From Lateolabrax maculatus (lineage: Eukaryota > Chordata > Actinopteri > Acropomatiformes > Lateolabracidae): a stretch of 64,000 bases of DNA. The DNA lies in assembly GCA_031216445.1 (NCBI GenBank), contig CM062213.1:11037501-11101500 (forward strand). The letters are read 5' to 3'. The notes under the pieces were generated by a model. That model ran no database searches and was not told where the DNA came from. It worked only from the letters and a program-made list of their open reading frames with translations. Shown here one piece after another: positions 54,691 to 64,000 of this stretch (positions are counted from its first letter, which is position 1; every line of letters begins with the position of its first letter). The translations under genes were made by a program, and so were the position numbers.

Positions 54691-56860
54691 CCGTTTTTGG
54701 CTAAATTTCACCTTCTAATTTTTTTTTTTGCTATAGCACCTTATTGATTAATGTTATTTGTCCCGAAGGCCAATGCAACTCCCTTTTAATTGCATTACCC
54801 CACTTGCAATCCAAGCAGGAAATGTCTATGAAGAATACAATCCGTACTCAATTTGCATGACAGGTTGTTTTGTGTCAACAGGAAATTACAAGACACGTGT
54901 GTTTAGAAAACACTGACAGTTTCAGATTTGGACATCCTCCACGCACCCCTCTCAACGCCGTCCACGTTTTATTCAGCCGTGGAAAACTCCACATTTACAT
55001 TGTGCACCATTGCCTCTCAGGGACTTTACTGTCATACTGCCAGCTCACCCATGAATCAATCGGTGAATCGATGTATTATGCATACGCACAACTTGTAGCG
55101 TGTGTGTCATTTTTTTTTCCAGTGTAAACGCTGAAAAACACTTGAAACAGTCAGTTCCCAGTTGTTATAAATGCAACATTAAGATTGTAGCAATCCTCGT
55201 CCAGCAGGCATGCCCCCTTTCACTGGTTTGAGATTGCGAAATACGCACTACTATTACTCTCCTGCCACGACACAGCGTGGCTGCGAAAGTAGACTGCGTT
55301 TCTGCATTTGCACGTAGATGCAAATACTATGCACGAATCATGCAGCGCTCACTGTAGCTCTGTGCCAGTCGATACTAAACCACCAGCTCTGGTTTCAGTT
55401 GTGTAACGTGGTGTCTTCCTGTTGAAATGATCGAATGCCCTTGTCGGTCGATGCCCTTTCCCACTGAGCCTCAAAGGCATCTCTGCAGACCTCGGAAGGA
55501 AGCAGGAAGCATCTGTAGAAAACATGACCGAAAAGTAGTGTAATGCATGAGGGGGCAGGCTCCAGACTCCCAGGGAAGACATAAGCAGATATAGAAGAAT
55601 GACCGTGGTGAAGTTTTTAAGCTGGATATTCGACAGACATTCACTCTGGACCCAGCGGCGTCCTCTCACTCAGTTGCCCCCCCGGTGTCGGCAGCAGGTG
55701 GACGGGCAGCTCACCTCCCAGAACCTCGTGCTTTACCTCTGGAGGCTGATTTAGGGACCATCAATAAATTACTGTTTAATTGACAATATTTATTCAAACA
55801 AATTTATTCGTCGATTTTATGCTGGCTTGACAATATGAGTGAACATTATAGTTAAAGAATTACAGCAAATGGATTTCGGCACACTTGATTTGATTGGTAA
55901 TGTGTAATTTACCGTTTTTACATAAATATTTTAATAATAAATGCAATTTTTTTTAGGGGCTTCCATCGAATGTGACCCAGTGACTCTGAATCAGTTCCAG
56001 AAATGATAGCTTTACAGGTCACATAGGTCACACCTATTTTTGTTCGATTTTAGGGCTTCTTCTATTTTTTATGAATCATTTAATGGAAAATTCATGAGTT
56101 TTTTTCATAATTTTAATTCTCCATACCTACATAGTCAGATTTCAGGGATATACTTAACAGAATCAGATTAGATCGAAGCAGTATAATAAAGTTGAAAGTG
56201 TCTTTCATGAAGAAACTTTTGTTTCTGTGCATGAGGACCGTTTGGGTTTGTAACAGGAAATTGAAAAAAAGGCATCAATCTTATAATTACCGTAGCTGAG
56301 TTTCATATACATAAATGTATAATCGCTAAGAAAAAGCCTCTTATTTTCAGAATTTGAGCATGCAGTGCATTAATCTCATTCAATGTAAAAGCTGTGAGGA
56401 TAGTAAATGCGTGTATTGCTTTTTCACTTATGTTTTAGTTTATCTGTATTTTATCATTTATTTATTGTATTTAAATTATTAATTTATTTGAACGCCCTTG
56501 GTGTTTCTTTACACTCTGTGTCCTTTACTTTTCTTCTACGTACATAGTTTTATTCAATAAAGGTTTATTGAGGGTAAAAAAAAAATAAAAAAACATACCT
56601 ACTGTGGGCTACAAATGTCGAAACAGCGCCACACGCAGGTTGACTCCAACGTGGCGGCCAAAGATGGTATTGCATCGCTTTAAAGTGTGCGCTCGTTAAT
56701 GATTACCGGTGAAGCGCTCGGTTTGAAGTTCTCAATGAAATATTTTAGAAATGTACATCACTGCACCAAATAAAGAGATATTTCCAATATCAATTGTGTG
56801 TTATGAGGCTGTTAGATTTATGAAGTGTTTTTAAAAGAAGGTTTGTACACAGTATAACCT
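54691..56860. other. Intergenic between the divergent ahcyl1 and srsf3 promoters
   Basis: About 2.2 kb, mostly A/T-rich, with no supported coding exon. The 106-aa frame at 55349-55669 and 85-aa frame at 54870-55127 show no recognisable domain. An A-rich run follows AATAAAGGTTTATTGAGGGT near 56557-56590. Confidence 0.5.
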
Positions 56861-57006
56861 ACCCCGCCCTCCCGGGAGCAGCGGCCCGGTCTCCCGACTG
56901 ACAACCGTATTTCCCGTCACGCCATTTTCCATCGACGACCGAGAGGAACAAACGAGCCGGAGAAGAGAAGCGCGGATAGTCTGAGCTGCGAACCGCTACA
57001 AACACG
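56860..57006 (+). promoter_or_regulatory. srsf3: srsf3 promoter and non-coding exon 1
   Basis: A locally G+C-rich segment with CGCCATTTTCCATCGACG and GAGCTGCGAACCGCTACAAA. The exon probably ends near 57006 before GTACAT, a weak donor, or uses another donor a little downstream. It would splice to the exon beginning at 57888. Position is supported by strand and distance; the exact start is unknown. Confidence 0.5.
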
Positions 57007-57895
57007 GTACATCTCGGATTAAATTAACAAGTGTGTGTCGTGCTGAAACTTTTTAGAGAGTGTAATACTGCGGTCGATTAATCGCCACCTCGGTTGAATC
57101 TTTTGTTTGTTGGCTGAACTCGGGGCCTCCCACAGCCGACAGCCATTTTAGCTTTCGCCAAGTAGCCGTCAGCTAACGTTGGCTTTCAAAACGCTGAAAC
57201 ATTATCTTATATCAGGTATTAAACAACTTAATTTAAAGACAGAGTATAGGTAGGTAACGGTGTAACTGTAGCCGCTCAGTAAAACAACAAAATGTTACTT
57301 TAATCTATTTTAGGCTCATCTTTGGCCCAGCTAACAGTTAGCTTGGATGATGTTTCTTGTGAAGCTAAAGTTAGCACAACGTTTGGTTTAGAGTCCGTAA
57401 AGAAAGTAGGCTTCGCTTCTTTCAGTGTACAGACATGTAAAATAACTAGTTGTGCATGTGGTTCTTGGATACATGTGGTGTGTTTTGTGCTGCAACATTA
57501 AGGCAGAAGCGATGAGCTGCATACATGGCTGCACGTTACTCCGGCTGATGTGTTGGAGAAAGCTTATTGGCGTAACGTTTATTTTCCCACCACAGGCTCG
57601 GTTAACTTTGTCAAATCTACTGGTTCAGACCTTTCCCAACAGTAAACGGGAGTGGGAAGCATTTCGGTTTTAACTTCTGCAGAAGCGTCAGGTCCTGTGG
57701 GTCTCGTATAATACAGGAGGGTTGCTGCCTTTGTCTTGCCAGGTTGTTAAGTTGTGAACTGACGTTGTATAAAGTTGTAAATGGAGCAGCACTTTGAGCA
57801 TTGGTTCTGCTTTAAAGGAGAAGCCGTTTACTGAATCATTAACTATCTGCTGCATTCACAACCATATCTTTGTCGATTCTTTTTCAGATCCAGTC

Positions 57896-60800
57896 ATGCA
57901 TCGTGACTGTCCTCTTGACTGCAAGGTCTATGTTGGGAATCTGGGCAACAATGGAAACAAGACAGAGTTAGAGAGAGCATTTGGCTACTATGGTCCTCTC
58001 CGCAGTGTTTGGGTGGCCAGGAACCCTCCAGGCTTTGCTTTTGTAGAATTTGAAGATCCCAGAGATGCTACTGATGCAGTGCGTGAGCTCGACGGAAGGT
58101 AGGCAGCAATCCAAACACACTTTTGAGATACAGTGGCCAACAGTCATCCTGCCACAGCTAAAATGTTTAACGACCACTGGTCGTTTTATAGGACGCTGTG
58201 TGGCTGCCGGGTGCGAGTAGAGCTGTCCAATGGCGAGAAGCGCAGCCGCACCCGTGGCGCTCCCCCTTCATGGAGCAGACGACCTCGAGATCGAGATGAC
58301 TACAGGCGTCGTAGTCCACCACCCAGGCGAAGGTGACCTACATGTTGTTGTTTGACAGTGGCCAGCAGATGATCTATCTTGTACTTTATTCCTGCTCTCT
58401 GGCTTACTGATTCCACTCTCTTACCCACAGTATATTTCCTGCTTACCAGCTTGTGTTTTTCCAGTCTAGGCATTTGTAGTGTTTGAAATCTTTTCTGCTG
58501 ATTATACATTTGTGATTGTTGCAATGTCTAAGATTCACAGTTTCATCTTCATTGATATTAGTGGTCATTTTATGCAGGAATCTGGACAGCTAGTCATAAC
58601 CAAATAATGAAATATAACGGGGAATAGGATTTTATACTAGATTATGTAGCAAAGCCTTTCTATTGTAAAATGCATCTTAAAATCTGGCCTACAAGAAAAA
58701 AACTTCAGGCATTAATGCTTCTTTTGAAGTGTACACTTTTGTTGTGCACTCTCAAAACATTTCTCCATTTTAACTGCATTAAAATGGCAAAATAGGTCTG
58801 TGAAATAGGATTAGGCAATTCCTATGTCGGAAAAAAAGTATAATCTGTTTAAAATTATGGGGGGTGAAAGTGCCAAATGTGATGCATTTTTTCTTTTTGT
58901 TTGAGGATGCATTTTATTTTCCATCTATATTAATAAGAATGAAACCCGTTGCAGAGCCACCACCATGCCTCTTCTCACCACCCTCTGAGTCAATCAACTA
59001 GTCCTCTTTCAGCATCATGTGGCTGCTGACCATCGTGCCCCAATCAGCTTGGCTGGTGCTGTCACATGACCCAGGCATGGCCAGTCGTCAGGTCGCACCA
59101 GCCCATTGGTTCCTCAGCATGCCGTTTTCAACCTCCTCCTCCTTCAACCTTAACCCAAACGGCAGCGGCCCACCTCACATTCCCGACCAATCAGCGTATT
59201 ACGTTCCCAAATGTCTACAACCTACCAGCAGCAGCCTTCGGCTAACCAATTAAAGCAGGAAAAAAGCCACAGCCAGCCCCCATCTGCCTGCCACCTAATC
59301 ACCTTGCAGCAACTGGCCAGTCCTATTCAGCCAATTCTACCTACCCGGCCGACAGTCTGCCTCCCTTTCGTCATATCTAGCTTGTTGAAAACCAAAAATA
59401 CTAGTAAGTTTTCCTGCTTCATTCAGTACACTGCTGATTACAGTTTTGAAAGTGAAGAGACAGCTGGTTTGAAAAGGTTGTTCTTTTTTTAATTATTTGA
59501 ATCATAAGTCTGGAACTTCACATTTTCAGAGATTTCGATTATAGAAAATCATCTGGTATGTCTTGGGGTTCTGAGCAGATTTATGAAGTCACAAAAGTCA
59601 AAACTCTTCTCAACCCCCCAAAGAATATCAAAAGTATTTTTTGTGCTGTATGGATGGTTTTAGCAAATCTTAGCCTGGTTGCTTCTCAAGACTTATTCTC
59701 GGTGACCAGTATGTTACTTTTGTTACTAGCTTTCAGTTCCTTATATTCTCCCTTTAGTGCAGTGGACCAGTTTCATACAGATGGTGGCCTGTGTCTTTTT
59801 ATTCCCACACCATGACCAGTCCACAGTGTGGCGTTTAATCGTCTGATAGGGTTGTTGCTAGTTAGCTCAAGTTGATTTTGTAATAAGCTTTGAGGTTCAA
59901 ACACAGTGAAAAATATCTTTGTATTAATCGTAGGACACATCACACTCTACCACTTCAAATTGAAAACTGGAGTTGACACTGGTGATTGTATTTAATGATG
60001 CACATGGCACTGTGGGATAGGTGAACAATAATTCCAAAATGTTTTATGCACCAGGTCCATTGCCAGTGAGTTATATTTTCTGACACCCATGTCTTTTAAT
60101 TTCCACTTTGAGTTACTGAGATAGACAAAGGGCTGTGTTGAAGGAGGCCCATGTAAGAAAGGGTTAGAACAGTGTGGAGCTCTACGGGGATTGGCCATCT
60201 GTGTTTGCTCTTAACACTTTTTTATTTTCCATGCACAGATCCCCACGCAGGAGGAGCTTCAGCCGCAGTCGAAGCAGGTACGTGACTTTCAGAATGTCTC
60301 GTATTCAGAGATAGAGGTTAAACCTAAAAGCTTGAATGTTATATGAAAGCTAGAATATGTTTATTTATATGTATTTATTTATTTGACGATAACAAGGCAG
60401 CAAATGTTTAGATCGGTAATCACATGAATGGATTCACAACAAATAGTAGTTGTCCTGATTCAGAACTATGATGATGAGCTCAAAATATTCTGCATTTGAC
60501 GTGCTGCGGTCAGTTGCATCATTTTTCTAAACAGTCGCCGCCAAAACACAACCTCCACTCGCGTCTCTAGAGTGAGAGTTTATTTCACTCACAACAACCT
60601 TTGGTGGACTGCAGTCATTGGCTTGCAGAGGATACTTCAACCAGGGAAAAGACAAAAGTTTCAGTATAACTGTTAAGGAATTAATGTTAATTGGCTACAG
60701 CTGGTATATTCCACCACCAGTGGTGCTTGTACTTTTACTGGCTATAAATGAGAATCCTACTAACATTACCTGAATGTTTTCTACATTGGTCTTTGAGAAT

Positions 60801-61257
60801 AAAATGTAACAGAGAGAGAAGTGATCCACAATGGAACCGGATATCAGAACCACACCCTAATGCAACTTATATAACAGGCCATGTGATTAACATGTACAAT
60901 ATGTTTACTTATTGGGGTGGTTTGACTTTTGCAGGTCTTTCTCCAGAGACCGGAGGAGGGAGAGGTCCCTCTCCAGGGACAGGAACCACAAACCGTCGAG
61001 GTCTTTCTCACGATCAAGGAGGTACTGATATCTTAAGATAATTTCAGTCTTGTGGCCTAACAGATATCAGACGGTTTAATGGGAAGCATAGTAATATGAC
61101 TTGCCTATTGAAATGGCTGTAGATCTCTTCGGTTTTCTTTCTCACAACCGTTGGCTACATCTTGTTGCAGTGACAGTTTGGTCAGTAATACTTGCTCGCT
61201 TTAACAATCTGTTTTTTCCTTCCCCACAGTCGCTCCAGGTCTACTGACAGGAAGTAG
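57896..61257 (+). CDS. srsf3: Serine/arginine-rich splicing factor 3 (SRSF3/SRp20), 5 coding exons
   Basis: Coding exons: 57896-58098, 58192-58332, 60239-60277, 60935-61021, 61230-61257. They sum to 498 nt in frame for 165 aa (human 164). The exon with the ATG begins at 57888. An RRM spans residues ~9-83, with RNP2 KVYVGNL and RNP1-like GFAFVEF. It is followed by an RS domain with RRRSPPPRRR and SFSRSRSRS. It ends STDRK where human has SNERK. SRSF3 binds pyrimidine-rich RNA, promotes exon inclusion, and links splicing to mRNA export. The poison exon lies in the intron before 60239 and regulates the gene's own level. Fish often keep two srsf3 copies; which one this is cannot be told here. Confidence 0.95.
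58955..59403 (+). other. srsf3: srsf3 poison cassette exon (NMD exon)
   Basis: The acceptor CCCGTTGCAG (ending 58954) and strong donor GTAAGT (from 59404) bound a 449-nt exon. Human has a cassette of about 456 nt at this point in SRSF3. Joined to the exon ending at 58332, the frame adds 11 codons (RATTMPLLTTL) and stops at TGA, which predicts nonsense-mediated decay. The exon is rich in C/T and CCAAT-like words with many short SRSF3-like binding sites, as expected for self-regulation. The 78-aa frame inside is not a protein. Confidence 0.85.
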
Positions 61258-61790
61258 AGGAATGTCTGTCAGGTGTAAAGGGAGCTGAAGAAGAACGGTT
61301 GTACAGGTGTTTGCCGTTTCATATGATGAACTTCAACATGGCCGTGTGGTCATTTTTGTGTTGGGTTTTTTAAACAATCATGCATTTTAGTGTCTCTCCC
61401 CTTTTGTTGTTATGGTCATTTTCCAATACATTGAGTGGGTGTGTACAAGTGTGATGTCTCACCTAAGTCACATCCGTCTTGTCGGTCCTGAAACAGTTGT
61501 GCCACCCAGCATTCCAGTTCACCAGTTAATCTCTTAAGGTCTTTGGTTTTTGTCAATGAATGTACTGTGTAGTTTGACATAGTGTGAGTAGTTAATTTTC
61601 ATCGTGTAAACGCCAGAATTAATTTTTTTTTTTTTTAATGAAAGGTTGGGATGATTTGTTAGAGTCCCTCCTTTTGATTGTCTGTAAAGCCAACCGATTT
61701 TCAACGTGCTACTTTCTTACTTCATACTGAAGGTTTCCATCTGTTAATGGTTGGATGTTTGTAATAAATGCACCCCTTCATTCGAGATGC
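61258..61790 (+). other. srsf3: srsf3 3' UTR with poly(A) signal
   Basis: Follows the TAG at 61255-61257. A canonical AATAAA at 61763-61768 followed by T-rich sequence places the end near 61790. Confidence 0.7.
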
Positions 61791-62640
61791 AAAACTATGG
61801 CATTGATTTAAAAACCGTGTAATGAACAAAAGTCTAATTTTTGTCTATGAAGTTTTCCATAAGTTTTCTTTTGTTTGATACTATGTGAAATGGTCTCGAT
61901 TAAAAAAGATACCGGTTGATTAAAAAAAGATATTGTTTTTCTTTCTTTTTTTTGCTCTTTCCAGAGTAAAATGTCAGAATACTGTATTCTCCTCCAGGAG
62001 TCTTCTTCCACAAGAGGGCACTCACACAGCATCATAGGTCCAGATCAGTCTGATTATTTAGCTCACTGATTTATCTGAATCCTCTGTAGCCTGTTGCATT
62101 AGCCTGAAACTGTCAAAATGTTTATAAATTTAAGGTTTTTTTTACCTAAATGAAATGCGGATATCTATATGAATCATGTTAAAAGGCTTGCCACAGTAAA
62201 GCCGCAGATGGAAATGTTTAATGAAACATTTGTGAATTTCAGATTTAATTGGAGGCTCCATATAATAAAACTTCATGGCAAAATCAACAAGTCAATGTCT
62301 TAAGCGTTCCGACTAATTTGAGATACTAGTCTGTTAGTTACATATTATAAGGAAGTGAAGGACTCAGAAATAGGTTCGTGCCAGTCATTTCCTCCTCACT
62401 GTCACACACGGTGTGCAGTATGCGGTCCTCCTGTGATCCGGTTGACCGAGAGCTGAACCACTTCACCGGGACAGAAGAAGATCCGGAGGTCTGTGGTAAA
62501 TCCTTGATCATTTCCAGCAGTGACAGTGAGACTTTACTCACCTGTAACACCTCGCGAAGAGTGTTAACGTTATAGTTTCGGTCTGGTGAGACCTGATGAA
62601 GTGTTGATTTAATACAGTGTGTGTCAGAGGGTGTGAGCTG
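61791..62640. other. Intergenic, no gene seen
   Basis: A/T-rich to mixed sequence between srsf3 and the CpG island. The short frames at 62338-62575 show no recognisable similarity. Confidence 0.5.
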
Positions 62641-62900
62641 CGGTTCTTCTCCGGTTCACGCCCACAGTCCACGTGAACCGGCGCGACACGGGAGGCGCGG
62701 GCCTCGAATCTCCGCGCGCTTTTTCCACGTGTTACCCCAGCCCTCGTGACGTCACAGACGCTGTGACTCACGGCATCCACGAGACGGGACCGACTCGCGC
62801 TCGTGGAGCTCGCGGGAATCCACCCAGAGGCCCTGAGAAATCCCCCCCCCCCCCCCGTCTGAAGACGCAGAGGTGCAGCAGTTCGTTCAAACCAACGAGA
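62641..62900. promoter_or_regulatory. CpG island with CRE and E-box palindromes
   Basis: G+C-rich segment with a perfect CRE, TGACGTCA, at 62747-62754, and two CACGTG E-boxes at about 62670 and 62726. A C homopolymer follows at about 62843-62856. It looks like a promoter, but no exon with a clear protein match is seen on either side, so the gene served (perhaps beyond 64000) is unknown. Confidence 0.4.
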
Positions 62901-64000
62901 GGTCTGAATGGAAGAGCTGCCATTAGTGATGCCAGCTGTTTGCACGTCATGTATGCATGCTGTAACCCTTTACATATTCTCTTAAACTGTCACACTGGAG
63001 TAATGATAGCTATGTGATTTTTTTTTTTTTTTTTTGACAAAATGGCAAATTAAGTTAAATGAAATTCTATTTATTTATAGCCAAAACAATATGTAACACT
63101 CTCTCTGATGAGAACAGTCCAGCTGATTCGTGCTGTATGCAGCCTACACAATTACACATCAGCGTTGTCTGTGTTTTCTTCGCCCCGTCTGACCCTTGAG
63201 TGAAGAAAGTCAAGTGTGAAGCTTGCATACAGTATACCTTGTATAACCACAGTGGATAATATAGTTTCAAAGAGCAGAACTCAGTAAATAGTTGACAAGG
63301 TGCCCGTGATAATGTGCTTCATTTGGCGCCGTTTCATCAAACTTTTCACACTGGATCCAAAACAAAGGCCTGAATATGATGAAGCACGTAGTGATAATTC
63401 GGTGGGGCTTGCAGACCTCTGCACTGTGCAGCTGCCTTAGAGCCCAGAGATAATAAAGTGTCTACTCAGCTGTACGAATGTAGAGCATTTTTCTGTTGTC
63501 ACACAGCTGCCGCTCAGTAACAAACTGTATGCGCTCATTGTGTCTTTCCATTTAGTTAACTTCAGTACGTATCACCATTGAACATAGCTGTCTGATTTGT
63601 GAACAGCTTCCAAGTCTGATTGTGTTTCTTTTGTGTCCCGTCAGTCTCCTGCTCAACAAAGGACTCACTGTGGTCTCAGATCAGTTGGGCCTTTATACGC
63701 AATATCCTACAGTTAGGGCTCTTGTGGTTGACGTGCTGGGAACTAGGCTGAAGGGATGGGGTTGAGAGGTGTGAGCAGATAAACAAACCTGGCTTCAACA
63801 ACAAGAAGACTGGGTGGAACAGACTTTTGAGGGCAATATTAAACAATGTGGAAGTTAAAGGGTTTTAAGAGGCTTGTCACATAGACTTGTATCTAGCAGG
63901 TTAAGAGAGTTAAAAAGCCCAAACCAAAACTAAATTTAATTGATAACCTGTCACCTTACTCCATAAACTTTTTTTTTTTTTTGTGGTCAACCCCATATTT
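62901..64000. other. No gene recognised to the window end
   Basis: Mixed A/T-rich sequence with a T homopolymer at about 63019-63036 and another near 63969-63981. No exon, RNA gene or repeat family is supported. It could be the first intron of a gene starting in the preceding CpG island. Confidence 0.4.

Noticed and set aside
59017..59492. Frames of 78 and 93 aa between srsf3 exons as a separate gene
   Set aside because: They lie in the poison exon and its flank. The early in-frame stop and conserved position explain the region.

Overview
This window is nuclear DNA from a ray-finned (teleost) fish. The genes have vertebrate exon-intron structure with GT-AG introns. The proteins are close to human SLC6A17, STRIP1, AHCYL1 and SRSF3, a fish-type TRIM gene is present, and the interspersed repeats are ones I recognise from percomorph-like teleosts. 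Five protein-coding genes can be assembled exon by exon, and each gives an uninterrupted reading frame.

Layout. 1-692: a DNA-transposon-like repeat. About 1020-17540 (+): slc6a17, a brain vesicular neutral amino-acid transporter, with a CpG-rich non-coding first exon, 11 coding exons and a long 3' UTR. 18926-24053 (-): a complete RING/B-box/coiled-coil/PRY-SPRY TRIM gene with an interferon-response-like element just upstream of its ATG. About 24595-33348 (-): strip1, a STRIPAK scaffold, with 20 coding exons and a TCTCGCGAGA promoter palindrome. About 33700-54324 (-): ahcyl1 (IRBIT), with 17 coding exons, the last holding only 7 coding bases. 56900-61770 (+): srsf3, including its conserved poison cassette exon. 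A CpG island with a CRE palindrome at 62640-62880 may belong to a gene outside the window. STRIP1-AHCYL1-SLC6A17 is a conserved vertebrate neighbourhood (human 1p13.3). Here slc6a17 is inverted relative to the pair, and a TRIM gene lies where human has ALX3 and UBL4B.

The most unusual object is a ~7.2 kb tandem array (about 37490-44665) inside one ahcyl1 intron. It is built from CGAC-headed 10-12 bp modules, chiefly CGACAAAAAA and CGACACTATAAA. The array is dense in CpG and in helically phased A-tracts. It has 300-750 bp higher-order repeats, including a ~440 bp near-perfect duplication, and an internal inverted block. Read in the ahcyl1 sense direction it offers many U-tract/UAUAG 3'-splice-site look-alikes and about twenty AATAAA hexamers. 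I do not recognise it as a described satellite. The long open frames within it are by-products of the repeat and not genes.

The genes are unrelated housekeeping, neuronal and immune loci and do not form a pathway. Coordinates come from reading splice signals and comparing with proteins I remember. No alignment or search was run.
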